From: CBDCWQ01 sp965223435
Lineage (GTDB): Bacteria > Myxococcota > Kuafuiibacteriia > Kuafuiibacteriales > Kuafuiibacteriaceae
Direction: 5' to 3'
Assembly (NCBI GenBank): GCA_965223435.1
Contig: CBDCWQ010000022.1
Location: 186,001 to 250,000, forward strand
DNA length: 64,000 nucleotides
Shown: positions 41,301 to 48,531 of the stretch, piece by piece
How the letters are laid out: each line of letters begins with the position of its first letter
Position numbering within the stretch: position 1 is the stretch's first letter
Position numbers and translations under genes: made by a program
Notes under the pieces: generated by a model
What the model saw: only the letters and a program-made list of their open reading frames with translations
Told to the model about the DNA's origin: nothing
Database searches by the model: none

Positions 41301-44027
41301 GTACGCATCGACGCCAAGCCCAGACCTTTTTCGGTCACCGTCGACAACGCATCCGCCGTTGCTCAGGGCCAAAAGCAGCTGGAGGGGCGCATCCAGCTCA
41401 AAAGTCACAAGACCCAAAAGACCCAGGAAGTCATCGTACAGGTCAACGTCAGCGTCCAGCCCTCGGTCAAGCCGCCTGCCTCGACCCCAACCTCTCCGGG
41501 GACCACCGGCATGCCTGAGACCAGCGCCAGCTTCAAGAACCCACCCGGCGACGACGTCTTTTTGCCCAACCTGTACACCTTGACCCTGCTTGCTTCCGGC
41601 AAAGTCAAAGCAACCGCCACTGAGTCGATCACCAGCCACGCCCAGTCCTCAACCCGGTACACCCTCCAAAGCGAACTCGGTTACTTCAGCGTCCAGACCG
41701 GCATGACCGTATACGCGGGCTCAACCGGCCTCACCATTCAGTCGAAACCCCAGGCCTGGGCCGCCACCGAAAGCGGCGCCATCGTGGACCGCTTGGTATT
41801 TGTCAATAACGACACCAGAAGCCAAGGCTGGGTTGCGGTCATCATCAAACGCCCCGGTCAGAAGACCCCGGTGATCAACCTTCCTGATGCCCTCCGAGCC
41901 CCCGAACCGGTCGCCACCCCCAAACCGGTGGACGTACCCCAAGCGCCCTCGCCAGAGCCCCAACCTTCGATCGGTGGGCAAGCAGGAAGCCTCCTTTTTA
42001 ACGGCTTTGCATCGGGCGGAAACTGGAAGGTATGGCCAGAACCCAAAAAGTACTCCAGCCGCGTAAGAGCCTACGTGGAGGACGGCGTCCTCAACTACAC
42101 GAACTACAACGTTCCGGAAGAAAGCAAACGCCGCGGCATTGCCATGTACACCACCCTCAACGCCGACCTCTCCGCATACGGCGGCCTGAGCGTCACCGCA
42201 CAGACGTTGTTAGGCCCAAGCCAAGGACGAAAGCTACGCATTCGGCTGGTCGAAAAAGACAAAGCTGCGTTCCTCTCAAAAGCAGTCACCATGACCGACG
42301 GGCGGCCCCTCGAGTTTGATTTTGCCAGTTTTGACTACGACGGTCTCGAGCAAGGAAAGAACGAAAATTTCGCGGGCAATCGCACGCTCGATCTCAACCA
42401 AATCGACACCATCTCCTTCAACGTAGAATTCACCTCACCCGTCACGCCCAAAGAGATCCATATCACCCTGGATGACCTGAGGGGCATCGGCTCACCCAGT
42501 ATCCGCGCTCCATCAACCCCAGCCCCGACCACTCCACGCGGCTCGAGCTCCTATCAGCCCTACACCCCCATCGACGGCTGTCCGCAAGACAATCTGTTCC
42601 TTGAAAGCAACGAGTGGGCGTACGCCCTCGAACCCAACGTCGTGAAAAGCGACGGCAGCGAAACCATGGTGCTCAAAGTGATGACCCAAGCAACCGACTT
42701 TAGCTCCATCAAGACATACATGACCAAGGAGCTTCAGTACGAGGGGCCGGAGCGTTTTGTGGATATATTGGATGGGCTTCAAACCATTGAGCTCAACGAC
42801 GACGGTGAGGGGCCCGATCTTTTCAGTGGTGATGGCGTATTCACCGCCGGTCCCTTCCGATACATAGGCGCTGCGAACATTGGCCCCTACGGCGGAGACC
42901 CGAGCAGCCCTGCCGGAATCGATGCCCGCACCTTTGGTGTCCCGTTCCGCACCACATACGGTGGCGTATCCCTGAAATTCATTCAGCCGCCCGTTTTTGG
43001 CCTGGTCAACCCGGGTCGTTCCGTCGCCGTCGAAACCCTGAGCGATCAGGTGCGCATCTCGGAGCACTTCGCCAACGTGTGCTCCGGCTATGGAGCCGCG
43101 GGCCGCATGGTAAGCACCTGGTCAGAACATGGCGTGGGAGACCTCGACGCGCGCACCGAACAAGACCTGTTCACCCTAAGCCGTACGTTGTCTGAAGCCA
43201 CCGGTCTGGATACGGATTTCGGCGTGGTCCTCCCAGCCTACTTTGTTCAGGCATTGGGTCAAAGCGTCCCGGTTGACCCACGTAACCCCCTCGCGGCGAC
43301 GGAAACCAAGTTCGTTTACGGAGCGATGTATCGCGCACCACTTTACGGAGACCGCGCCGGTTTGCCGAACGCAGGGTGGCTCGCACTCGGCAACATGGTG
43401 ATGGGCCTCAACTCCGAAATCTTCGTGCACGAACTCCTCCACCACTGGGCTGCCCCACTCTTGCTCGCAGACTTGGGCCTCTCGCCGGACAACGCCCACT
43501 ACTCCCCCTTGTCCAACGTGGGCAGCGCGCCCCCCCTTGGAGGATTTCCTTGGAAGCCGCAGCTCCCCGACGGCACGTACGAACGAGACTGCGACGCTTA
43601 CCTGAGGGGCTCCACGGAGGCTGCAGCGCTCGACCTTTACGCAATGGGCATCATTGACGAGTCGGAAGTCCCACCCATTCTCTTTGCGCCTCAAGACACC
43701 GTGCAACAGGAAAACCCACACGTCTGCCAAGAAAAGGTCCTTGGGGTTGTTGAGGTCTACACGACCGCCGACATCCGGCAAGACTACCGAGACAGCGTCA
43801 ATAACGTTGTGACGCCAAGCGAAATCTATTTGGGCTTCACCGGCGAAAGTCTCGGGCGCCTGATGACCAACACCGAAATGACCTACTTCGAGATCCTCGC
43901 CGAACACGCCACCAAGACCCAGCGCTCTGGCGCAGCGCCCCACCTCACGCGCCTAAACTGGGTCCCCATCGAGCGCTACTTCCGAAACGCCATCGACTTC
44001 AAATCTGAGGTCTCGAGCCGCCGCTAA
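35157..44027 (+). CDS. Giant multidomain protein with two LamG domains and a metallopeptidase-like end, second part of a frameshift-split gene
   Basis: A 2,956-codon frame with no signal peptide of its own, overlapping the preceding giant frame by about 200 bp. One extra base in the GGGG run at 35146-35149 would join the two smoothly (…YDTLGGVAMPASSAG…). It contains two LamG domains (about 705-935 and 1082-1295; ALVGHWTFDQS, GLVGEWGFDDT, each with an IDDVRMYRG or IDQLRLYRG end). A PKD-like domain (about 1303-1396), a hydrophobic segment (about 1565-1635), choice-of-anchor-like beta domains and a CIA30/CBM-like module (about 2278-2445) follow. The C-terminal domain has HELLHH at residue 2758 and LDLYAMGI about 70 residues later, an arrangement seen in some zinc metallopeptidases. 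It is probably exported as part of the upstream product. Proteolytic activity is inferred from HExxH only. Confidence 0.85.
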   Translation: MPASSAGSDRLRSNFRTRGEDFVRELGLQLSLERIKLQYELYGVDLVSLENPAAPEYWSRQAFELRQLKRYKGNLWFSAGGQRILLKGADMFYTGREDTLSDKNRQHNAGIIDALLPDGDKTQVAFEVMEAIGAGEILHVGAVLSGKIRPHEFERIANHFEIPEAAREEARNNLVFMTSVERGNMGENVRQLRRLINRYGSGKVPEVAWNAGLTPAHIHTMMWTGKLTETDFDKIAKGLGLHVDEQKQWKTQFHFSLAENGHRGVDPIDPDDEAWAQSNVLAIHAEMAQNQEYAETGVDELTGFTQTAGLAAEIYFYPTTLVQTSLEDGAEESSGATCYDIYRFDENELGETEFEALSDEDAEHLLIAPCFSGLFPFRDFKVSEFYTQPGPQTDQRRPRYAVRRRQATRQGDVGRKKLRGRGFAYIPKLPGLTRTEFTTPLVGTARGPQSILQTPDGVAINFDGQTINIHFDERLDCRPMLKLMMVDDSPVSIFNLDPAYVKQRVENPCFKGDHYQETLFLNTDNGAYADGEHVAFVFLDSDVNLATDLDHWPELLLSGKAIVAAAAPATRKVEEFVADAPFLVISSDPRGDRTTLAPGECHDLLIRNRLNDPIGWGFESSHRWLTFQEHETTCAVEHCEEPHQSWATLIPPNMSTRVSICVDADLDFAGVQDTVGSMRFFQIQSDHEETFYVELSNKPTQASDSGFAEPALVGHWTFDQSALGEDSSDYDHHGVPMPPEQQRSTGRYDQALTQSIRIENAAALAFGEKDRVLVGAWIWPNAPTQAGETSVIIGNIGQSETDADDEDAPEGWELWMKSKTGKFGPELTFGYSLHDGLTKKKTVASLEPETWSHVAMLIQAGVARFYLNGQLVPKDEPNQQQITLSGDLDGGEPIVVGARARIEGERSHGFDGAIDDVRMYRGLFNSNHVHALWLGLDILGSIGAEAFDQSGQESARGLVVLGNGDLNSMIVQDGDLVDGAKRCKLYTVANATPDSILTWSVYSPNEWVSIEALDLNTFNSRLTGNLGPGGLEDVNVCINLPYARDLTAGQTHHETIAFEVTRGFDTASIIRNVNLDVAYAKGPRGLVGEWGFDDTLHDSTTFANHGTPHGDWAYADGIIDRAIMFDRSTQSVHIDADEVLNFALKDRFAISVWLKPDDIKREAFVLGNSIDGPGWHVFIDESGHVRFTVRGADGSRHHSTVSPLPLEPGWNHVVAFWDGSAPSSVAKLRVEINGQRSGGTQGSDVSGTFNIENPGPVVIGHLPSVRNGRPLLPYLGAIDQLRLYRGKLSDDQIRDLRQEPPNNRAPQLRIVSDDYVYATVGEPITVSAEWSDDGRPQDGNVTFEWFTPTDGATFSDPTASTTQITFNNDRSHWIYARVFDGELTSIERLYVTVQESPDAETIPTSGAWDGFGLQTLGSGFEGFNLDDFEIPSQTLALLGDVENLPQTWVFDFGHFRDPIAFVLKKAEHRNGELSVAGELQFCKNTCTGTRIPMTSLVTAGLLDALAEIPRTTLGSVLSTQEGGLINFQGPSSDAIKHIKVPPAWGGDPGPTWGGGHRLGNRERAGFLALYLTGWALAFFDDSPMWDDQTLQWLTHIAVTYGIGFAAAFTTKGHNFWPAASVSSIVIGAALYSNAFEDGGFFDITSTPDGATFSITLPDALMTPSDESFALLASATNTDEQLSAIEDWINTQRNSVSSDVPVTPTRTSGANGDGWPLLGSRPVSMVLSAAAASSATAAGFQANYDGFGLVEILAPASLEGSRVYRVPSDGLSLNEVRQLSTQALQKYQILPAVVGPQLIDDVALLKKSPVAALALGREPVAPSTSLTYFFLAPEANIQDLKSEGARGVTTVELNFWGDNSGGAKEAFAKMLPERIGFEFDKDERMEVTWTISNTESQAAFFSLEHTGGDWVQVQGGRDLFEVPAKGSAVFKVEVFADALRAVGGKADEVAVRYREIKTGATGQFRVYASFAGDQGNTVGTDKPKPEPEKSVPEKPETPTEDIVFTPRAYAFVNQETGVTPAWIGVINEGGTDGTFDISTQSPFMRAAGVVRIDAKPRPFSVTVDNASAVAQGQKQLEGRIQLKSHKTQKTQEVIVQVNVSVQPSVKPPASTPTSPGTTGMPETSASFKNPPGDDVFLPNLYTLTLLASGKVKATATESITSHAQSSTRYTLQSELGYFSVQTGMTVYAGSTGLTIQSKPQAWAATESGAIVDRLVFVNNDTRSQGWVAVIIKRPGQKTPVINLPDALRAPEPVATPKPVDVPQAPSPEPQPSIGGQAGSLLFNGFASGGNWKVWPEPKKYSSRVRAYVEDGVLNYTNYNVPEESKRRGIAMYTTLNADLSAYGGLSVTAQTLLGPSQGRKLRIRLVEKDKAAFLSKAVTMTDGRPLEFDFASFDYDGLEQGKNENFAGNRTLDLNQIDTISFNVEFTSPVTPKEIHITLDDLRGIGSPSIRAPSTPAPTTPRGSSSYQPYTPIDGCPQDNLFLESNEWAYALEPNVVKSDGSETMVLKVMTQATDFSSIKTYMTKELQYEGPERFVDILDGLQTIELNDDGEGPDLFSGDGVFTAGPFRYIGAANIGPYGGDPSSPAGIDARTFGVPFRTTYGGVSLKFIQPPVFGLVNPGRSVAVETLSDQVRISEHFANVCSGYGAAGRMVSTWSEHGVGDLDARTEQDLFTLSRTLSEATGLDTDFGVVLPAYFVQALGQSVPVDPRNPLAATETKFVYGAMYRAPLYGDRAGLPNAGWLALGNMVMGLNSEIFVHELLHHWAAPLLLADLGLSPDNAHYSPLSNVGSAPPLGGFPWKPQLPDGTYERDCDAYLRGSTEAAALDLYAMGIIDESEVPPILFAPQDTVQQENPHVCQEKVLGVVEVYTTADIRQDYRDSVNNVVTPSEIYLGFTGESLGRLMTNTEMTYFEILAEHATKTQRSGAAPHLTRLNWVPIERYFRNAIDFKSEVSSRR

Positions 44028-44138
44028 TATGAGTTGCGGACGAACAATCAGCTGATCGCGGGTACGCCAAATTCAGGACAGTCTCCGGAAAGATACAGCC
44101 TACGGGGTTTGGGCGTTCTGTCTCCATCCCGGGAACAA

Positions 44139-44414
44139 CTACGATGCCTCACGCCATCCGCTTCCGGACCGTTCGTAGCGAGTTTTACGGAAACGTTTTG
44201 GCTTTGCTTTGGAGCCCGCCTTATCAAGCCCATAATCGCTGATAGGTTTATCGTTGAGCGCCATAAACCGAATCAGTTTTTCAGTCGCAAGCTTGATAGT
44301 TTCCGGGGCGGATTCACTCTCCCAGCGCGAGACATGCTCGGGCAATTACCCCAGAAACTCGGCAAAATCCTTGCCGGAGTAACCGAGATGTTTGCGCAAA
44401 AACCACCTCCGCAA
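44139..44414 (-). pseudogene. HTH (XRE-type) antitoxin-like gene broken by a nonsense codon
   Basis: The minus-strand frame reads LRKHLGYSGKDFAEFLG, then TAA (44346-44348), then PEHVSRWESESAPETIKLATEKLIRFM and a basic C-terminus. The two pieces join into one helix-turn-helix of the kind found in MqsA/YgiT-type antitoxins and related regulators. The stop falls where other members have a turn residue before the recognition helix. A second stop (TGA 44415-44417) precedes the HTH, and no zinc-finger part is visible. It lies head-to-head with the nucleotidyltransferase gene, with a palindrome between them. Confidence 0.7.
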
Positions 44415-44416
44415 TC

Positions 44417-44434
44417 ACCTAAAGACATTTAGGT
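44417..44434. promoter_or_regulatory. Palindrome, candidate operator of the accessory island
   Basis: ACCTAAA-GACA-TTTAGGT is a perfect 7-bp inverted repeat with a 4-bp spacer. It lies in the unusually AT-rich gap between the broken HTH gene and the nucleotidyltransferase gene. ACCT/AGGT half-sites are known for MqsA-type antitoxins, although with a shorter spacer. TTGACA at 44440-44445 could be a -35 box for the plus-strand genes, but no good -10 at proper spacing was found. The regulatory role is inferred. Confidence 0.45.
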
Positions 44435-44488
44435 CTAATTTGACATTTACGTAATACTATATCAATATGTCTATGTTAGAGCACAAAC

Positions 44489-45043
44489 ATGACGCAAGTG
44501 CCGAACTTTACAGAGGATGGAGTTCTGCCTCCTGGAGACTATGAGCTCACTGTCCATGAACTTCGTGAGTCCATTCTGGTAACGGGACCAAGAGACGGGA
44601 GCCCAAACTGGGACTCGTTCTGGAGGGCAAAGTTGGTCGACAACCTTGAAAGTCTCGTCAAACAACTTTGGCAGGTAGGCGTAAGCGACATTTTTGTCGA
44701 TGGCTCATTCGTCGAGGACAAGGATCATCCGAACGACATCGACGGCTATTTCGTCTGCAAACTCCAGGAGCTCGCAACGGGAGATCTCCAAAAGAAGCTC
44801 AATCTACTCGACGCGCATAAGATCTGGACGTGGGATCCCCGAGATCGTCGTCCGTACCGAGGCTATCCGAAAAAACAACTGCCGATGTGGCACAAATACC
44901 GAGTGGAACTCTACCCACATTTTGGTCAGGGGAGTGGAATTCGTGATCGCTATGGAAATGAACTCGAGTTTCCGTCGGCTTTTCGGTTGTCTCGTCGAAA
45001 CGGCGAGCCAAGAGGCATTGTCAAGATCGGAGGAACACCATGA
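44489..45043 (+). CDS. Nucleotidyltransferase-fold protein (DUF6932-like), candidate toxin
   Basis: A 184-aa protein with the polymerase-beta nucleotidyltransferase signature: GSFVEDKDHPNDID fits hG[GS]x9-13DhD, near residues 73-86. An acidic residue in RVELYPHF may be the third metal ligand. The rest resembles small proteins of the DUF6932 type, which are often adjacent to XRE regulators. The stop overlaps the start of the XRE gene (ATGA at 45040-45043), so the two are translationally coupled. By analogy with AbiEii/MenT-type pairs it could be an RNA- or tRNA-modifying toxin or a defence protein, but I infer this only from fold signature and pairing. The start ATG 44489 has no strong ribosome binding site. 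The upstream region is AT-rich, unlike the surroundings, which hints at acquisition. Confidence 0.75.
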   Translation: MTQVPNFTEDGVLPPGDYELTVHELRESILVTGPRDGSPNWDSFWRAKLVDNLESLVKQLWQVGVSDIFVDGSFVEDKDHPNDIDGYFVCKLQELATGDLQKKLNLLDAHKIWTWDPRDRRPYRGYPKKQLPMWHKYRVELYPHFGQGSGIRDRYGNELEFPSAFRLSRRNGEPRGIVKIGGTP

Positions 45044-45519
45044 TCCGTAACGAAAGTGAATATCAAGAAGCACTCAATCGCTTGAAGGAAGAAAAATGTC
45101 GACTGGCGGAGCATCAGGAGAGGCTTAAACAAACCGGTCTGAGTGCCAAAGAAGTTAAACGTGCGCTGGACCCACTTCGATCGTTTCACCTTCAGCTCGA
45201 AGAAGAAGTTGAGAGCTACGAACGCCTAAAGCGGGGCGATCTTGGGGAACTCAAGAACCTGCATGGCCTCGGGCGCACGTTGATCGCTTTGCGCATTGCT
45301 TTAGGCCTTACCCAGCGCGAGCTCGCTGAGCGGATCGGCGTTCATGAATCGCAAGTCTCACGAGACGAACGAAATGAATATCATGGCATTACAGTTGATC
45401 GAGCGAGTCGGCTTCTCGATACCCTCGGCGTAGATCTGAAAAGCTCCTTCGAAGAGCCCGTAATCGCCGCTAAGCCCAACGCATCACCACCACCAAAACG
45501 AGCTCTTGCCAACGGCTGA
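45040..45519 (+). CDS. XRE-family HTH protein, candidate antitoxin or regulator
   Basis: A 159-aa protein. Residues 1-75 are strongly helical and charged (EEKCRLAEHQERLKQTGLSAKE), suggesting a coiled coil for dimerisation or partner binding. Residues of about 85-140 form an XRE helix-turn-helix (LIALRIALGLTQRELAERIGVHESQVSRDE…). This layout, a helical N-terminus with a C-terminal HTH, matches HigA-like antitoxins. It overlaps the nucleotidyltransferase gene by four bases and is the last gene of the pair. It probably represses the operon, with the palindrome at 44417 as the nearest candidate site. A plain transcription regulator is the alternative. Confidence 0.85.
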   Translation: MIRNESEYQEALNRLKEEKCRLAEHQERLKQTGLSAKEVKRALDPLRSFHLQLEEEVESYERLKRGDLGELKNLHGLGRTLIALRIALGLTQRELAERIGVHESQVSRDERNEYHGITVDRASRLLDTLGVDLKSSFEEPVIAAKPNASPPPKRALANG

Positions 45520-45531
45520 TCCGAATAGATT

Positions 45532-45602
45532 CGGCCCACCCGTGGACCTCGGCTCACACCAACCAAGGGGGCTCCTTCGGATACAATGCAAGTGAGCCGA
45601 GG
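45532..45602 (+). repeat. Dispersed repeat copy and 11-bp stem-loop
   Basis: Bases 45532-45557 match 5851-5876 at 25 of 26 positions. The end of that unit, 45547-45557 (CCTCGGCTCAC), has its exact reverse complement at 45592-45602 with a 34-base loop. It follows the XRE gene directly and could end its transcript, but there is no T-tract. The copy at 5851 lacks the second arm. Confidence 0.6.
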
Positions 45603-45721
45603 CACAATTGCCCTCGCGCCTTCACACGTTGGCAAGCCGGGCTCAAAGCCATTGGTGTAGGTATGGCTGCGCCCGGAGTCGCTAAAACACCCCGAACCGC
45701 GCGTGATAAACTGCCTTCGGC

Positions 45722-45910
45722 ATGAAAGAACTTATCCTGGCAGTCATGGCTGGGCTGGCGGTTTATTATCTTTTTTTCTCCGACACGAGGACTTTCCAAG
45801 TCACGCCCTCTGAAAACCCAGTCACGGAGGCCACCGAAAACGCCGATGGCCTCAACGAGCGACAAAGGCGACAAAAGAAGATCCTGGACAGGATTGAGGC
45901 CGACGAATAG
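45722..45910 (+). CDS. Small single-helix membrane protein
   Basis: A 62-aa frame: MKELILAVMAGLAVYYLFF forms one N-terminal transmembrane helix, followed by an acidic then basic tail (RQRRQKKILDRIEADE) with coiled-coil character. No family was recognised. The composition is protein-like and the gene ends 8 bp before the convergent stop at 45919, which supports a real gene, but there is no strong ribosome binding site. Confidence 0.5.
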   Translation: MKELILAVMAGLAVYYLFFSDTRTFQVTPSENPVTEATENADGLNERQRRQKKILDRIEADE

Positions 45911-45918
45911 CCACAACC

Positions 45919-46881
45919 TCAAAAACGGACCCGAACCTGAAGGCCGGTGGTCTTGAGTCCCCCTTGAGAAGGCGCCCCCACCGAAACCAGGGCAGCGTCT
46001 GAGGGCGCATCGAGCCACCAAAACACCAACGCGGCGACGACACCGAGTGCCCCCACACCAAAGCCGAGGTGGGCGATGAGAAACTCTCTATCCGCCTGGC
46101 GCCTCAACGCGCGAATTTCGCTGAGCGGCCGAGGACTCGAGCCTTCACGCGCAGCCTCTTCTTCGTTGAGCGTACCTTGGCCAAGAAGGACAAAGGCGGT
46201 GCCCACGACCAGGCCGGCCACGCCAGCGCCCGCACACCACCAGCTGGCCTTCGGAATGCGCCCGAGACCCGTTTGGGCCGGCGCATTCGCGCCGGCCGCC
46301 GGGTGCAAAGGCCCTGCATCGGGCGCATCACCGGGTTCTCGTCGGCCTGAGGGGTCTACGGTCTGCCCCGGGGGGTGCCCAGAAGATGGCGAAGGCGCTT
46401 GCGGCCTGGCAGCTTCACCACGCTCGGAGCATTTCTTGCGAATCTCGGCCGCGAAGCGCTCCCCCTCGGCACGATTTTGGCAATCGCTGCAGCCATCGAA
46501 GAATCGCTCTAGGTACGAAAGGGCCACTTGGCAGCGGTGCGGCTGGGCATCGTAGCAAACGGCAATCCCCAGCAAAAAGTCAGGATCTGGTACCAAAGAA
46601 TAGGCACGCTTCAGAAAATCGACGCAGCGAAGGTAGTCACCGTCCTGAAAGGCCCGCCTCGCCCTTTCGCCCCAAACCTTCGCCTTGGCATCCTCCCTCG
46701 CCTCGCCATAGTCGATGCTCCCCTGCCCTACCGTTTGGGCCTCCGGGGCCTTCTTGTTCTCGATGCGTCCCGGATGTTGCGAAGGCACCTCCGCCATGGC
46801 CCCCGTCGAGGCCAGCGCCTGAATCACAACCACCAGGGCGAGGAGCGCATTTCGAGCGTCAGCTGGTGCTCTACGGGCCAC
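45919..46881 (-). CDS. TPR-containing membrane protein, partner of the kinase module
   Basis: The start is GTG 46881, chosen because it gives a signal sequence (NALLALVVVIQALASTGAMA) and avoids overlap with the divergent kinase. The 320-aa protein has a TPR-like segment (about 85-155; FLKRAYSLVPDPDFLLGIAVCYDAQ) with a Cys-x2-Cys pair (DGCSDC). A Pro/Gly-rich linker and two C-terminal transmembrane helices (about 210-232 and 270-292) follow. The TPR part and the two-helix end are recognisably paralogous to the PEGA protein at 1629-3053, which also sits in a kinase/FHA-sigma54 cluster. It is divergent from the kinase at 47000 across 118 bp. The role is unknown; an envelope sensor or scaffold is inferred. 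Confidence 0.8.
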   Translation of the reverse strand: MARRAPADARNALLALVVVIQALASTGAMAEVPSQHPGRIENKKAPEAQTVGQGSIDYGEAREDAKAKVWGERARRAFQDGDYLRCVDFLKRAYSLVPDPDFLLGIAVCYDAQPHRCQVALSYLERFFDGCSDCQNRAEGERFAAEIRKKCSERGEAARPQAPSPSSGHPPGQTVDPSGRREPGDAPDAGPLHPAAGANAPAQTGLGRIPKASWWCAGAGVAGLVVGTAFVLLGQGTLNEEEAAREGSSPRPLSEIRALRRQADREFLIAHLGFGVGALGVVAALVFWWLDAPSDAALVSVGAPSQGGLKTTGLQVRVRF

Positions 46882-46999
46882 AACTCGGTCTATAACAGGT
46901 TGCCGGGCAGCCCAACCGTCCCGTATCCTTGGCCTCCAAACCCAAAGGGCTTGCCCATCGAGGGCAGACAAACGAACCCCACGGGATTTCGGTGCAGCT

Positions 47000-48400
47000 A
47001 TGCACGAGCGCAACCCCCAAAACCCAGGCCTTGAGGGGCAGACCCTGGATGGCCGCTATGAGGTGCACGCATTGATCGGCTCTGGGGCGATGGGACAGGT
47101 TTACCGCGCCCATCAGTTGGCCGTGGGCCGAGACGTGGCCATCAAGGTCATGCATCCCCATGCGGGCAACGACGAGACCTGGGCGGCACGCTTCGAGACC
47201 GAAGTTCGGGCGATCGCCGGGTTAACCCATCCGAACAGCCTGAGGCTCTTTGACGTGGGGCACCTCACGGATGGACGGCTCTACGTGGTCACCGAGCTCC
47301 TTGAGGGACGCTCTTTGTCCGAAGCGCTGAAAGACGGACCGATGACACCCCTTCTTGTGGTCCGCATTCTCTCGCAGGTCGCGCAGGCTCTGGCTGAGGC
47401 GCACCTCAAGGGCATCGTTCATCGAGATCTGAAACCCCACAACCTATTCCTGCAGGCGCATGAGGGACAAGAAACCGTCAAGATTCTTGATTTTGGGATA
47501 GCCAAGTTGCTCGAGGATGGCACCCTCACCGCGAAGGGATCGGTGCTCGGAACGCCCGCTTATATGTCGCCCGAGCAAGCAGAAGGGCTTCCCATCGACG
47601 AACGAAGCGATCTGTACAGCCTTGGACTCATTGGCTACCGGTGCTTGGCGGGTCGGGATGTGTTCTCGGCCCAAAGCCCGCTCGCATTGATGGCGATGCA
47701 CGTCAACGACCGCCCTACGCCTCTAAGCCAGCATTCCCAAGTCCCGCCCCCGCTCGAGCACCTGGTCGACAAGCTCTTAGAAAAAAAACCAGAAGACCGA
47801 TACGCCAATGCCTCCGCCTTGTTGGACGACTTGGAGGCTCTTGAACACCAACTCGCACACGAAACCCAAAACCCAGGGGGGCCGCAATCGAATTTCAGCG
47901 AGTGGACGGAGACCATTCCCCCAAACCTCGACCCCTGGCCGCGACGGCCCACGTGGCCCCGAATCCGCACAGCTGCTTTGATTGCCGGACTGGCCCTCAT
48001 CACCTTTTTGGGGTTCAGAATGCTCACACAAAACGCGCAGAAGAAATTCACACCTCCAAGACAGACCGCCCACCAGGAACCATTCGCGCCTCCGCGCCCG
48101 CCGACCTCCCGAGAACAGTCCATGCCTAAAAAGCAAATCACGCCTCAAAGGCAAGCGCCCCCTCAAGGGCGATCTAGATCTCAACACCCGTTGGCCCCCC
48201 GAGAGAAGTTCACGCCTGAAGAAAACGCCACGCGCCCAAAAAAAAAGCCAGCCCCCAACCATCGTAAACGCCGGGTACGCAAGGCACCAAAATCTCAAAA
48301 ATGGGCCCATGAACGGCAAAAAGAAGCACCCACAAAGCCAGACAAAAAGATAAACAAAGACAGGCGGGGCGGACTGCCAGACTTCAACCTGGACGACTGA
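47000..48400 (+). CDS. Membrane-anchored Ser/Thr protein kinase
   Basis: A 466-aa PknB-type kinase: glycine loop IGSGAMGQVYRA (about 26-37), VAIKV, catalytic HRDLKPHNL, DFGIAKLL, activation loop ending GTPAYMSPEQAEG and DLYSLGLIGYRC. All catalytic residues (K, HRD, DFG) are present. A single transmembrane helix (about 327-346; AALIAGLALITFLGF) is followed by an outer tail of about 120 residues rich in Pro, Lys, Gln and Arg, without a recognisable sensor domain. Such a basic tail could bind acidic cell-wall polymers, which is speculation. It is divergent from the TPR membrane protein and upstream of a second kinase and an FHA-sigma54 activator on the same strand. Confidence 0.95.
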   Translation: MHERNPQNPGLEGQTLDGRYEVHALIGSGAMGQVYRAHQLAVGRDVAIKVMHPHAGNDETWAARFETEVRAIAGLTHPNSLRLFDVGHLTDGRLYVVTELLEGRSLSEALKDGPMTPLLVVRILSQVAQALAEAHLKGIVHRDLKPHNLFLQAHEGQETVKILDFGIAKLLEDGTLTAKGSVLGTPAYMSPEQAEGLPIDERSDLYSLGLIGYRCLAGRDVFSAQSPLALMAMHVNDRPTPLSQHSQVPPPLEHLVDKLLEKKPEDRYANASALLDDLEALEHQLAHETQNPGGPQSNFSEWTETIPPNLDPWPRRPTWPRIRTAALIAGLALITFLGFRMLTQNAQKKFTPPRQTAHQEPFAPPRPPTSREQSMPKKQITPQRQAPPQGRSRSQHPLAPREKFTPEENATRPKKKPAPNHRKRRVRKAPKSQKWAHERQKEAPTKPDKKINKDRRGGLPDFNLDD

Positions 48401-48531
48401 GACAACAACCATTGACCAGCGATCAACGATGAGCTTGACGCCACAACATGACCGGATTCCATTCGGCAGACCGCCCTCACGGTCGGTCCGTGTGCAATTC
48501 AGCCGAATGACCGTAGAAGACCGAGCTAAGA

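Noticed and set aside
44034..44432. 132-codon plus-strand frame after the giant gene
   Set aside because: It is antisense to the clearly HTH-like broken gene on the minus strand and has no protein-like features.
44470..44486. TAGAGCACA before the nucleotidyltransferase gene (also TAGAGCACG at 8013), matching the tip of the four-helix-bundle cassette
   Set aside because: A 9-base match is expected about once by chance in this much sequence, and no further arm sequence or hexamers follow.
46461..46480. GG-N10-GC sigma54-like match (CGGCACGATTTTGGC)
   Set aside because: It lies inside the coding sequence of the TPR membrane protein with no gene correctly placed downstream.
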